A DNA stretch of 51,802 nt, taken from positions 1 to 51,802 of the forward strand of contig JSYX01000095.1 of assembly GCA_000787465.1 (NCBI GenBank), given 5' to 3'. Source of the DNA: Thermomucor indicae-seudaticae (taxonomy: Eukaryota; Mucoromycota; Mucoromycetes; Mucorales; Lichtheimiaceae). The notes below the pieces were generated by a model that did no database searches, was not told the origin of the DNA, and saw only the letters and a list, made by a program, of their open reading frames with translations. This document shows, piece by piece, positions 1 to 10,330 of this stretch. Within the stretch, counting starts at the first letter, position 1. Each line of letters starts with the position of its first letter. The translations under genes and the position numbers were made by a program.

Positions 1-20
1 CTCTCTCTCTCTCTCTCTCT
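1..20. repeat. (CT)n dinucleotide repeat
   Basis: Ten CT units open the window and end about a dozen bases past the last splice donor of TMA7, so on the TMA7 strand it reads as a GA tract inside its intron. It is cut by the window edge, so its full length is unknown. Confidence 0.9.
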
Positions 21-32
21 ACATATACTTAC

Positions 33-335
33 TTAAGGGACCCTTGCCAGCAGCCTTTTGCTGAAGTTCCTTCAACTTTTTGGCTTCTTCAGCTTGCTTC
101 TTTTTGAATGCAATGTCATCCTGAAAATGCGATCACTTTCTTTTCAGAATGTTTGATCTAGGAACGATTTCGAAACCCCGTAGGCGCCTTACCTCGTCCA
201 ACTCGACAGGCTTCTTTTTACTCTGCTTGAGAGGTTTCAGTTTGCCACCTTTTTTCATTCAAACGAGTCAATCTCTGACATTCCCACTATACAAATCCTG
301 ACATGCACTTCTTTATTACCTTGTCTTCCTGACAT
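33..335 (-). CDS. TMA7: TMA7 (translation machinery-associated protein 7), 3'-truncated by window edge
   Basis: Ribosome-associated small basic protein of the TMA7/CCDC72 family. Exons (minus strand) are 335-320, 248-193 and 120-33. They join in frame to give a protein starting MSGRQGGKLKPLKQ and running through a Lys/Glu/Gln-rich helical middle to AAGKGPL, the family's conserved signature. Phase is kept at both introns (71 and 72 nt). After GPL there is a strong GTAAGT donor at 32-27, so the last exon, expected to hold the short Lys-rich tail of the family, lies outside the window. Fifty-three of an expected 65 or so residues are present. The start sits 290 bp from the divergent start of the small membrane protein at 626. 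Function is from family knowledge; the gene structure is read directly. Confidence 0.9.
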
Positions 336-625
336 GTTTCAAAAAAAGGAAAAAGAAGTGCATTTAGAAATTTTTTCTCGGCTGAATTTTTCAAAGGTTC
401 CTGCCAAGAGAGGAGGAACAGCAAGACACAAGAGCACATGCCTCCAAGCCGAATGCTCTGTCATCTGCTCGTATACAAAAGTAGATAAAGCTCCAAGAAG
501 TCAGGCCGCCCTGATGGGTCAAAAGTTAGCACGCAAGCTCTATGAACAGGGAGGTCAGGTGACAGGTTTGGTTCCGACACATACAGCGGAACGGAACCTA
601 GGGCCCTTTGATTGCAAACAAAATC

Positions 626-866
626 ATGGTCAAGTTAATGAAAGGCTTTGTTGTTTCCATTGGCGCTTTGGTGGGAGGCGCCATTGGCTTTTACTTTTTA
701 GAAGACTACAAAATCAAAGCCAAGGTTATTGCTGCTCTTTATTATGCCCTTATCGGGAATGCTCAATGAGTTTCTTTAGGAACAACGTCTAGCATTACTA
801 CTCGAAAAGAAACGTGAATTCGACCAGGTCGAAGAACAACAGAAAGCTCAACAACAGTTGTTATAG
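626..866 (+). CDS. small single-pass membrane protein, unknown function
   Basis: Two exons, 626-724 and 780-866, give 61 residues. Residues about 5-25 form one hydrophobic, glycine-rich segment (VVSIGALVGGAIGFYFL). The remainder is a charged, Glu/Gln/Lys-rich helix ending in QQQLL. The intron is 55 nt with a weak GTTATT donor and a TTTAG acceptor, and phase is kept. A short N-terminal membrane anchor followed by a soluble helix resembles small mitochondrial inner-membrane proteins, but I do not recognise the family. It is divergent from TMA7. Reading through the first exon gives a stop inside the intron, which supports splicing. Confidence 0.6.
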
Positions 867-1309
867 TGAACCCCTCGAACGACACTTTGCCCTTCATCTC
901 CTCCGCCTCCTTTTGCCGCATCCGACCTCCCAGATAGCATTTACAGCAACGAGATAGATAGATTTATTTGCTTGTCGGCACAGTATTTGCTTTATAAATT
1001 TTGCGTTATCATACGCACGGAACGGCCTCTAAAAGGCTGACCAGAAAAGCGACATCCTAACACTTGACTTTGCGCGAGTTGATCAGAACAATGAACCGCA
1101 CTGATGCCCGCTCCAACCGTCAGCGACCGACAAACCGATGAAGTGAAACGGTCAAAGGGCATACGTTGTCGAGAATACCAAATGCGTAATCATCCTGTTA
1201 ACCAGTTCCTTTGCAGTGATAAACATAGATACAATTATCGTTATGATAATCATACATCACGTCGGGATAGCCTAGGACATGCGCGGTAGAATATTTTGTC
1301 GCGAATCTA
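867..1309. other. intergenic, no gene seen
   Basis: This stretch lies between the small membrane protein and the 3' end of the P450, so it is tail-to-tail space. The only ORF, about 60 codons at 1104, shows no family features. No RNA gene or repeat is evident. Confidence 0.6.
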
Positions 1310-3426
1310 TCAGTATCTTGGTCGAAACTGTACTTTAAGCGAGCGCGGTGCCAAGTTGAGTGGGAAATCAAACTTTAGTCCGTCCCGATGAGGGCAGTCG
1401 ACAGGAAGATCCCACTCGTATTTCCGAACTAAACAAAAGGGATACCTATAAGCGCCGTGGAGACAGAGAAAAGAGAAAACAGACTTACGTAGCATGGATA
1501 ACACGACGCGCTGTTCAAAAAGGCTAAAGTTCATTCCAATACATTGGCGGGAACCACCACTGAAGGGAACCCATACTATTCCTTCATGTCTTTCACCGCT
1601 ATTGTTATCTCGGAAACGTTCCGGATCGAAGCGTTCTGGATCAGGCCAGATATCGGGACGATGATGGAGTGCATGAATATCGACGCTGACCAAGGTGCCT
1701 TGAGGTATCATGATACCACCCAGATTCATGTCTTCTTGTACTGTTCTTGCCATGAGATCGTTTCCTGGCGGAAAGATACGTAGATTCTTTTGATCGCTTT
1801 GTCTAGTACGGTCAATCGCCTTTGGGTGACACAATAGCTTACCTCTTTGATGACCATGTCCAGATAGCTCATCTTTTTGCACTGTTCTACAGTCGGGATA
1901 ATGTCGATAGGATCGTCACTCAGCAGGGAAATGATTTCGTCCCGGGCTTTCTGTTGTATGTCCTATACGCATAAACCAGTGTTCTGTAAGCTGCGCACCA
2001 TGTAAACTACTCTCGTTATTTACCTTGTTTACTGCCAAGTGATACAGGCAGAATGACAAGGCATTCGAAGTGGTGTCATGACCTAGCGACAAAGGCTGTG
2101 AATAGGGGGCCACATCATGTTTTGCCTTCATTCATATAGTTTACCCGCCATGAAGAACACGGCGATATTGTGCTGCCGCACAAGAGTTAGTCACCCCTTT
2201 TCTCTCTTATAGCATGAAAAGAGGCTTACCCGTAATTCATCGTGAGTCAAGGATCCTTCGCCTCTGAGTTCAGCTTCAAGCATAAGCGTGAGCAAATCCT
2301 TTTCGTGTTCGGGAAGACCATTATCCGTCTTCGACAGTGCAGGATCACGGAGTTCAGCTCGTCTGCTATTGATCATATCATCCAAGAGCTTGATGATCTT
2401 GAAGGCGGCATTATATCGCCTTTTTCGTGGCGGATATAGGAGCTGCCAGATAGAATCTAGCTTTGGAAAGAACACCAGCATGTCCAGGAAGCCATCCAGT
2501 GCGTCTCGGTATGTCCGTAGCCAAACAGAGTTTTCATCGTCCAGCGCGCCAAATGCAAATGCTGTTGGTGTATGCATGAGTCTTTTTCTATCTCTTTTTG
2601 TGTATAAAGGAGACGGAGATGTACCAAAAGATGCCTTTCCTAGCATCTCCAATGTCAACCTCTGCATAAGCGACGCAACAGCTACTGGAGCACCTTCTGC
2701 TTGATCAATAATTTTGAACGCCTTGGGTACGATATTTCCAAAGAGGGCAACGGGCATAATGCGATGAAACGCAGGGTTCATGATCTTTTCTCCGGGAGCC
2801 ATATTAGTAACGCAATGTAGAATAGTAAGAGTGCAGTTTTCGTCTTGCTGTTATAATACATGCCTTGCGCTGTCTTTTCCATTGCTCACCATTAACTATG
2901 GCCACGTTGTCTTTACCTGAAAACTGATAAATTGGACTGGACTCCGGAAAGTTATCCATCAGTTCAACCGTCTTTGGGAAGCCTGTTATAGAACGTGTGG
3001 GTCAAACTGACCAAAATATTTTCCATGCAATAAGTACCTGGCTTAAACAGGACAGTCTTGACAAGTATGGGATCAGTAACATACACGGTCCAATCAAACG
3101 GAAACTTGTTCTGGCCAAATCCAAGTCCATGGGTTACAGAGATCCTATTATTTTATGCCATCCATGGTATTTACCAGGTAAAGGCCATTGGCTTGAGATA
3201 ACAGAGGAAACACCAGTCGCTGCGTACGACTAGTGAGAGATTCTTTTTTGATGAAGAGAGAAAATAAGAAACGCCAATAGCTAATGCTTGGGATATGCTG
3301 GAGTTGTTTTGGCACTCGAAAGAAACGCCGATAAAGTTCGCCACAGAGTAACGCGATCAGAGCTGTAGCTCCAAGGTATTTGCTGTAGGTTGTTTGTGAT
3401 CCACGCTGAGCAAGGGCAACTATCAT
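1310..3426 (-). CDS. cytochrome P450 monooxygenase, ten exons
   Basis: Microsomal-type P450 of 519 residues. Exons (minus): 3426-3175, 3110-3038, 2982-2864, 2784-2625, 2561-2230, 2172-2145, 2082-2024, 1962-1843, 1786-1489, 1428-1310; every junction keeps frame. An N-terminal membrane anchor (ALIALLCGELYRRFF) precedes a basic/proline segment (VPKQLQHIP). The I-helix oxygen-binding motif AGHDTTS is created across the 6/7 splice. The K-helix ExxR is E-N-L-R across the 8/9 splice. PERF and the heme loop FSGGSRQCIG with the axial Cys follow. Intron 3 (2863-2785) has a GC donor with a TACTAAT branch-like site. Intron 4 is 63 nt and stop-free, so it could be retained. Exon 6 is only 28 nt. Electrons would come from cytochrome P450 reductase. 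Substrate and CYP family cannot be told from this sequence. Confidence 0.93.
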
Positions 3427-3778
3427 TGAAGCAGGGAAAAAACGAGAAAAAAAAGCACGAACAAGGTGAGCCTTTACTTTAATAGGAATCAGCCACAGTT
3501 GTCGGCTGAAATTTGACTCATCCCGGCGCCTTGTCCGATTCATGCAAGCAGTGTCAGGCGGGGTCCTGCACAGCCATAATAACCATCGAAAACGGAGGGT
3601 CGTCACGAGATGTGTACGCACAGCTCATTACCCAAAGAGATCACAAGTACGTAGTAACTGAATAGGATGCAAAATGTCACGCCTGTATTGATCTATGGAA
3701 GCATTAACGATTGAGTCTCGGATGAAAGGGCAGGATAACAATGTCAGTGTAAGGGAAAAGGAGGAGCGTTTATATGTG
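3427..3778. other. intergenic, upstream of P450
   Basis: Holds the P450 5' flank and the 3' flank of the next minus-strand gene. The P450 reading frame stays open up to 3621, but the ATG at 3426 best fits the usual P450 N-terminus. Nothing else is recognised. Confidence 0.6.
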
Positions 3779-4747
3779 TTAATGCTCATCTTCTTCTGAA
3801 TCAGTTAAAAAGCTATCGTCGAATTCGCGGTGCCGATCAAGCGCGCTAAATTCCACCGACGGATCTCGCCCGTTTTCTGGTATATCCGAAAAGTCAACTC
3901 GCGCGGATCGTGTATTCATGGAATGCTTGTTCCTATCATCACGTGTGAACCAAACATACACACAAGTACTTGAGTTGTCTTGCTTACTTTCTGACCATCA
4001 TGAATAAACGGAAAAACTGGATACAGTTACGAATGACAAGGAGTATCGTGTCAAAGATGGCTTCATTGCGTTCACCCGCTGAACAGCCAGATGCAATGAC
4101 GATAAGCGTAATGACGCATAACGCAACGAGTACAGTATCGATCACGTTCCAGACGGATCGCCAGTATGCCTAAAAGTCGCAATATCAGTCTTCCCGGCTC
4201 TGAATTCTTTTCGCAGGTTTCGCATTCTAACCCTTCGCATTGCCAGTAACCGGACCGAAACCTCAATAATCATGGCGAAATTGATAATGGATTCGAAGAT
4301 TATGAAAAGTAATGATGGACTTCAACAATGGCGCGTCAATCCCTCGCTTTGTTTCTTCCCTCGTGCGGCCTGATATCTTACCATGTTTCCTTTAAAGACT
4401 AAATTTTGCTATCACTTAACAAAAAGAAAGCTCCTCGCGTAGAAAACAAAGTATAACTATCTTTAAGCCTACCAGTAGTATTGATATTAGACTAAGTAGG
4501 GCGAGACCTAAGTATAGCAAAATATAGAATCGGGAGTACATGAAGCGATTCGCAAGTCCCTGTATCATTTCAGACTTGGTCAAACTGTACTGTGACCTCA
4601 ATGGCCAAAGCGTTGTTCTATAATACATCAACGTCAAAACAAAAACACGTCTCCATACTTTTGACTCTCGTCGTTCTCGTACCTGCCTTGTTCCACGTCA
4701 TTGGGACGATTGTTCAACATGGGTGCATAATCGCCTTCGTCTGCCAT
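3779..4747 (-). CDS. small four-helix membrane protein resembling a voltage-sensor/ion-transport domain
   Basis: Six exons (minus): 4747-4683, 4617-4473, 4398-4382, 4319-4232, 4169-3988, 3932-3779, giving 216 residues. An acidic N-terminus is followed by hydrophobic helix 1 (ILLYLGLALLSLISILL), helix 2 (IIFESIINFAMIIEVSVRLL), helix 3 after YWRSVWNVID, and helix 4 (ILLVIRNCIQFFRLFMMVRK). It ends in a long acidic tail (DSEEDEH). The order, the Asp in helix 3 and spaced arginines in helix 4 match the S1-S4 sensor of ion-transport domains. There is no S5-P-S6 pore, and the helix-4 arginines are 6-7 residues apart, not every third, so gating is doubtful. Exon 3 is only 17 nt. I recall a conserved fungal family of this type with no assigned function. 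Confidence 0.65.
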
Positions 4748-5210
4748 TGTAAAGAGCGAAGTTGCTTAGGGTATCCTCATTGTTGCTTTAATCTCAGCTT
4801 TCGGCTCCTCAACATCTACCGCATTGACACCTTGACTCTCTGTAGAGAATCAATATGGTACATAGAGTTATTCCCAACATCTGGTCATTTGACACATTTT
4901 GAAGCTAGAATTACTCGTGAGCGCTGGGTCAGGTTGAAGAGGGTCTATCCATCTTTGACAGCTGAGACAAAGGCAGGCAAGTTTGTCACGACCTTGAGCC
5001 GCCCCCGACCTTCTAGCCTCGTTCACTGGCGTCAGTTCGCGTACCGCAGCGAAAGCGACAGCAATTTATAATTTGGCACATATTTTTTGAGCCAGATTCA
5101 ACTAAGTAAAGCAAGTAAGAGATTGGAGTATGTATTGTTATATGCCGTGTGTGTATGTGGGTAATACAAATTGTGCGATTTACAGAATCCATTATGTACA
5201 GTACAGACTA
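4748..5210. other. intergenic, no gene seen
   Basis: Lies between the 5' end of the voltage-sensor-like gene and the 3' end of the PPR gene. The plus-strand ORF crossing 4592-5071 starts inside the upstream gene and has no recognisable feature. Confidence 0.6.
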
Positions 5211-7400
5211 CTATAGGCCTAACTCAGACTTTATGCGGCAGATGCCGTTCCCTCGTACGGGACCACGCTCTTTTTCGTATTCTTGCAACCATTGTCGCGC
5301 CTTGTTCGGCCTGCCGTATCGGCGCCCTTCTCTAACCATGTAATATATCGTAAGCTCATTGGGCTCAACGCCGAGTGAGCGAAAACGTCTAAACATGCGT
5401 TCGGCTGCCGCGATGTCCTTGCAAAACACCGAAAGCCCCCGGACCCAGATATTCAGCGTAGCGCTTGTGGGCTGTAGGCCTTTTCGTAATGCTTCGTTAA
5501 GCAGACGGTAGGGCTCTTTCATGGGTACAGTGGCAAAACTATCGAGTTTTTTGCGGTAAAAGATATGAATGAAATAGCCGTCCATCATCATATTGTAAAG
5601 AAGCATCTGTCGGAAGCAATGCGGGCCCGTATCCGATGATGCATCTTTCCGTTGCCGCCGCCTCCTCTCATCGTCTTCTTCGATAAGCATATTAAATAAT
5701 GTCCGTATACGACCGATATCGTCGTACCGGGTTTTAATGAAGCTATAGAATAACACTTCTTGCAATACCGGACTGGCGGGTATTCCAAGTCGGCGCATCT
5801 CCCGATATAAACGTAATATAGTCGACATTTTCGTATCTTCCGCGACAGAGTACCGTGCATAGCCGTGGATTAACGTAGTGAAGCTGACCACATCGGGCGA
5901 GGGTATCGTTTTGTCATCACCAGCAATCATGAAGTATAACACCTGGTGTGCATCTTCTAATCTGCGTTGTAGACATAAACCGTGTATAAGGACGTTGTAT
6001 GCCTTGACGCTAAGCTCCTTTGAAGAATTCACAAACAAGCGTTCCAAGAGCGGCAGTGCCTCGTCTACACGCTTGTGTCTCAGCAAAGCTACAACTGTCG
6101 GCAACAAAAGCTCCTCTTCCTCGTCCACAGGCACGACATCCGCCACGCGATGGAGAGCAGACAGTACCCGAGGCTCGGTTTTGTAGATGGCCGCAGCTTT
6201 CAGCACTATCCCCAAAGTCGTCTTGTCGAATTCTGAGTGAAGAGCTAGTCGATCGAGCCAGAGTTCCAGGTCATCCCACATACGGTTCCGACAAGCATGG
6301 CTGATAAATGTATTAAAAGTCACTACATTCGGCTGAATGTCATGCTTGTTGACCATGGCTTCATAGACCTGCACAGCTTGATCCATGTGCCCTTCCTGAG
6401 ACAGCAGCCTGAGGATCTGTATATTGAAGGACGCGGCGTCCAAGGGAACTTGCTGTTGCCTCATCCGCAACCAGACCTGTTCAAGATCTTCATACCTTCT
6501 GTCGTGAACACAGACGCTCATGACTTTATTGTAAATCTTCCTTAGCAGCGCTTTGGACTGAGCACGTTCCGGAATACATGAGAGCAGCTGGTCAAGGCCC
6601 AGTTTGGCGTCCCGATACTCGTGAATCAGTTTGCCAAACATGTGCACGATCATGCGCTCGTATTCCTCGTATTGACACCCATATTCGATCATACGTCGCA
6701 TCCGTTCATAGCCCCACACAATATACGCATCGCGAAAAATGTTGGACGCTGGCCGGATTGTATCGAGCGCTGGGCTGACAAAAGGTTTGAAAAGCGACAT
6801 GACTTCAGGCACTGGCAGATTGGCTAGCCGTCTGTAGAATCTGTATCGCAAACTCTTTTTGAAATCCATAATTCTCACTGTGCTGCAAAAGATCTCCAGT
6901 ATCTCGGACAAGTTATTATCGTCGTATAGCAGCATCCGGATTCTTTTCTCCGTGTTATCCTCGTCATTTTTCCGCCGTTTACTACTACTACCACTATTTC
7001 GCCCATGATCGTCTCTATCCGTCCTGACGGTACCCTTTTCGTACATATCCAAAACGTCTATCGACGACATTTCTGTATGCTGAAATGTGTCCAGGTCTTC
7101 TTCTTCGTCTTCTTCGTCTTCTGGACTCTTAGCCACACGCGAGACGGCCGCCCTGGATAGCATGGAAGTGGACAATTCTCGAAAACGCGCTGGCAACTGC
7201 AAATTACGCGGTGATGAAAGTCGTAAGGGGTATACTTTTTGTCTGGCATGAAAACATCTCGTTTTGTTCACGGTGCAAGCTGTCATAAATGCCGGCGACC
7301 AATGTCGTGATTGCTGCCAATGGCGAACCGCAAGCAATAGAAGGCGTGGGTTTTTCGGCACATGAAGCTGACTAGGATATAGACAGAAGCAAAACACCAT
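5211..7400 (-). CDS. mitochondrial pentatricopeptide-repeat (PPR) protein, intronless
   Basis: A single open frame of 729 codons. The N-terminal 80 or so residues are rich in Arg, Ser, Leu and His with few acids (KTRCFHARQKVYPLRLSS), as in a mitochondrial presequence. An acidic low-complexity patch (EDEEDEEEDLDTF) follows near residue 100. From about residue 300 onward there are 35-residue helical repeats with PPR features: AYNVLIHGLCLQRRLEDAHQ, VVSFTTLIHGYA and ERMFRRFRSLGVEPNE. Such proteins bind organellar RNA sequence-specifically and act in processing, stability or translation. The target RNA cannot be deduced. The lack of introns in 2.2 kb contrasts with its neighbours. The start is the first ATG, but an internal Met near residue 39 could be used. 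Confidence 0.85.
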   Translation of the reverse strand: MVFCFCLYPSQLHVPKNPRLLLLAVRHWQQSRHWSPAFMTACTVNKTRCFHARQKVYPLRLSSPRNLQLPARFRELSTSMLSRAAVSRVAKSPEDEEDEEEDLDTFQHTEMSSIDVLDMYEKGTVRTDRDDHGRNSGSSSKRRKNDEDNTEKRIRMLLYDDNNLSEILEIFCSTVRIMDFKKSLRYRFYRRLANLPVPEVMSLFKPFVSPALDTIRPASNIFRDAYIVWGYERMRRMIEYGCQYEEYERMIVHMFGKLIHEYRDAKLGLDQLLSCIPERAQSKALLRKIYNKVMSVCVHDRRYEDLEQVWLRMRQQQVPLDAASFNIQILRLLSQEGHMDQAVQVYEAMVNKHDIQPNVVTFNTFISHACRNRMWDDLELWLDRLALHSEFDKTTLGIVLKAAAIYKTEPRVLSALHRVADVVPVDEEEELLLPTVVALLRHKRVDEALPLLERLFVNSSKELSVKAYNVLIHGLCLQRRLEDAHQVLYFMIAGDDKTIPSPDVVSFTTLIHGYARYSVAEDTKMSTILRLYREMRRLGIPASPVLQEVLFYSFIKTRYDDIGRIRTLFNMLIEEDDERRRRQRKDASSDTGPHCFRQMLLYNMMMDGYFIHIFYRKKLDSFATVPMKEPYRLLNEALRKGLQPTSATLNIWVRGLSVFCKDIAAAERMFRRFRSLGVEPNELTIYYMVREGRRYGRPNKARQWLQEYEKERGPVRGNGICRIKSELGL

Positions 7401-7923
7401 CCCGTTTCATACTGCGTTCGTCAAGTAAAACAAATTGAACAACTGGAGCCTGTGAGCTTGGGAGTTGCACTTCAAGATATTGGCAATGTTTGAAACCTTG
7501 AGGTACCTTCCACAAGAACAAGAATTGAAGTCATTGTGACTGGGGGGAAGGGGGCTCGAATTTTTCGTGGTTATCTGATCAAGTCATGTCTGGCAATGTT
7601 CCAGGACCCAACTTCGATCCTTACGGATAATGTATCCCATTTTTTCGAATGCCGTTATGGATGTGTTTGTCAAGGTAGTCAATTCAAAGCAAAGTTTGCG
7701 ACTCCTTACCATTCTTTGTAGTCTATTAGCTGGTCGTAGACTGTCATCTTACAGTTCCCTTCATCCAATCGAACACACAAAGCTGCAAAGATTAAATTCT
7801 CTTTATTACATAAGGCAATTATATTCTGCGATGATGACGCCGTTCAAAAAGGGATTCTGTATTTGAAGGACAGTGAAGCGAGAAGATAGGCATCCGTAGG
7901 AGATCAAATCCTTCTATCCGCCA
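7401..7923. other. divergent promoter region, no gene seen
   Basis: A 523-bp spacer between the divergent PPR gene and the HD-domain gene. Two short overlapping ORFs at 7536-7866 have no family features. Confidence 0.6.
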
Positions 7924-8860
7924 ATGTCCGCCGAAACCATCGTGGATCGTACGCGTTCGATGGTAGCAGAGTACATGGGAAAGTATGATCCTTCCCATGA
8001 CATGCACCATGTGGAACGTGTCCGTCGTTTAGGTAGAAATGTCATGCACATTTGAGTCCCATAAACCACAAAAGCCAACAACGGACCAACAGCCCTTCAT
8101 CTCGCAAAGCAAGACGGATTTGAATCTGTGGATCTGGAAGTTGTCGAGCTTGCTGCGTTATGTCACGACATTGGTGATGCCAAGTACGCTAACTCGACGG
8201 ATGAAAACGCGGTCGCGTCCTTTTTGTCGCGTCAGGGTTATCCGAAAGCGGACCTTGTAGGACGGATCGTAAGACACATCGGTTTTCGGAAAGAATTAGG
8301 CTGGAATGATGAAAAAGACGACCCTGAAGAGGTCCAGTGGCGTAATACTTGTAAAGAACTCCACGTGCAAGTGTTTTCGTTTAATCACAAGTAGTCGTAA
8401 AGGTCGTGTCTAATATGTGGGTCTCGTTAATAGCGTTCAGGATGCCGACAAACTAGACGCTCTAGGTGCTTTCGGTGGGTATAAAACAGACATCCTAAAG
8501 CACTAGATATCAGAGTATAATCTTAGAGTAATTTTAGGCATCCTTCGCTGCGCTGCTTATAGTGGAGCAAAGAATATCCCTCTTCATGTACCAGGGATGG
8601 AAGCCATAAGCATCCTGACCAAAGACGCCTATGAGCAGCAAACAAAAGCCAAGACGGGCACTGCTGTGCTTCACTTCCATGGTAACTATCCTGACAATCC
8701 TTTGGCAACAAGTATGCTTCAACACAATATGATAGAGAAATTGTTCAAATTGGTCGATATGATGCGGACACGTAGGGGTCGTGTTCTAGCGCAAGAAAGG
8801 GATCAGTACATGCGTGAATTCATAAACAGAATTGAGCAAGAAGAAAACATGTTGCTATAG
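7924..8860 (+). CDS. HD-domain metal-dependent phosphohydrolase (YpgQ/YedJ-like)
   Basis: Exons 7924-8032, 8093-8370, 8441-8474 and 8538-8860 give 247 residues. Metal-binding residues of the HD superfamily are visible in order: H in DPSHDMHHVERV, the HD pair in ELAALCHDIGDAKY, and the distal D in VQDADKLDALGA, which is formed across the 2/3 splice. Length and motif order fit the bacterial and fungal YpgQ/YedJ group, whose characterised members act on nucleotides. The substrate here is unknown. Exon 2 ends CAA|GTGTTT, chosen because it restores VQDAD; a donor at CAC|GTGCAA is the alternative. The gene is convergent with UXT, 121 bp away. Confidence 0.9.
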
Positions 8861-8981
8861 CTTCCTGTACAACAGCTCCATATTATTGCAAATATATATA
8901 ACGTGCAGTTTGTAATAATAGTTTTGAGACGGTATGCGACGATGATTATAACAGATGCGAGTTTATGCACTTGGGATGACC

Positions 8982-9686
8982 TTAGCATTGACTGTGGTGG
9001 CCACTAAGAACTTCTGCCATAGCCTCCAACGCCTAACGATAACACCGATAAATTAGAGAACACCAGTAGACGTTTAACACGTGTAAATGCTTACCATTTT
9101 AATATGCGCGCGTATCTTGTCTGCGTCTTGCGTATACTTGTCAGCCACTCTAGGAAAACACCATGTAAAATTCCAGCGACATCGAGATTTGTGAGCAGCT
9201 AGCATACTTTTCTAGTTGTTTTTGCTTTTTGTCTATGAATACCAGAGCCTCATCCAACGTAAATTGTACGTGAAAACCAAATCCCACATTGACAAAGATA
9301 TACGTTGTATCGGGTCTATCAAAAGGGGGGCAATAAGCGAAAGATAGTAGTGAGCGACAATGAAATCGAGCTTACATATGGGCTTGAACGTAAAATTGAG
9401 ATCCAAGATCAACCATTGTCTTTAATTCTTGCAACTTGTTTTCTTGGATCAACTTGATTTGCGATTTAAGCTTTTGGCTGGCATAAATGCATGTCGTTGA
9501 GTAAAGCTTACGCACAAACACTAAAGGAACGGATTACAGTGCTTACTATTCAGAAATGGTGTCATAAATTCCATCGCGCGAGTCGAGAACGACCTTGAGA
9601 TTTGGTTTGAGCTTGAGGTTTATAAACTCATCGTACTTTTTGATTAAGGCTGCTTGATCTGTCGGTTGCGATCGTTTGGCTGGCAT
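8982..9686 (-). CDS. UXT: UXT-like prefoldin alpha-type subunit
   Basis: Five exons (minus): 9686-9547, 9477-9376, 9315-9208, 9149-9095, 9032-8982, giving 151 residues (human UXT 157). The N-terminal helix has KKYDEFINLKLKPNLKVVLDSRD. The hallmark hairpin region reads ELKTMVDLGSQFYVQAHIPD, then TTYIFVNVGFGFHVQFTLDE and ALVFIDKKQKQLE. This matches UXT, which joins the prefoldin-like module of the R2TP/PAQosome chaperone in other eukaryotes. Introns are 49-81 nt and all phases agree. To my knowledge Saccharomyces lacks UXT, so its presence marks an older gene repertoire. Confidence 0.9.
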
Positions 9687-9950
9687 TTTTTCGTCAAAAG
9701 AAGCATCCACTCAGAATAAAGCGCGGTTGGACGGTTTTGTGCAGAACCGGATATGCAAAGTAGGTTCACAACTGGTGTAAATGGTTTTTTGTGCAGAACC
9801 GAAAGCATCCAATGACGCACAAATATTTCTTGAAGAAGACGTTTTTACTGACCGGGTATTGTTTCTATTCTCCATGACGAAGACAAAGCAAACCACTGAC
9901 CAGTAAGTGTCAACAAGCAGACTGCAAACTTCTTGGGTGGTTCCATTCAA

Positions 9951-10330
9951 CGATTTATATTTTCCATTAGCATTAGGGAAACACGATGCCGGCATTGCGG
10001 ATACCAATTTACCAGGGGGAGGGCTGCCCTCCACGACGAGCGAAACATTTGCCGTTTGAATCCAGAGCGAAAAGAGAGGCAGTCTGTACTATGTTCATAC
10101 TGCTGGAAGCAGTTTGCAACGCGTTACAGTGCTCAAGTACATGAACGGATCGTCTGCAGGCAGAATCCAGATTGCAAACACAATGAAGTTCAATGCTGAT
10201 ATTGCTTCGCGTGGTCTACTCTGGGTAACCGTCTTCATGAACGTGAACGGAACTTCTGCGAGCTGAATCCATATCGAAAACCGGAAGAGGCACAATGCCT
10301 CGGAAGGATATTCTGGCATTCTGTTTCTGC
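9951..10330 (+). pseudogene. decayed copy of the tandem C2HC zinc-finger gene
   Basis: Reads CRHCGYQFTRGRAALHDERN, then CSYCWKQFATRYSAQVHER, then a third finger. Each has CxxC-x12-H-x4-C and a NPxR linker, as in the intact gene at 38284-39021. The third finger is broken by TGA at 10197-10199 where the intact copy has CGA (intact CAATGCCGATATTG, here CAATGCTGATATTG). Its His-Cys spacing is stretched by a duplicated GAACGT/GAACGG pair (HERERNFC). The frame then runs out in unrelated sequence, so the terminal fingers are missing. No convincing start is seen. It is a partial, inactivated paralogue in a gene-poor stretch. Confidence 0.8.

Noticed and set aside
9711..10034. 107-codon minus ORF across the zinc-finger relic
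   Set aside because: It is antisense to sequence that aligns with the intact zinc-finger gene in the plus frame, so it is best explained as a shadow.
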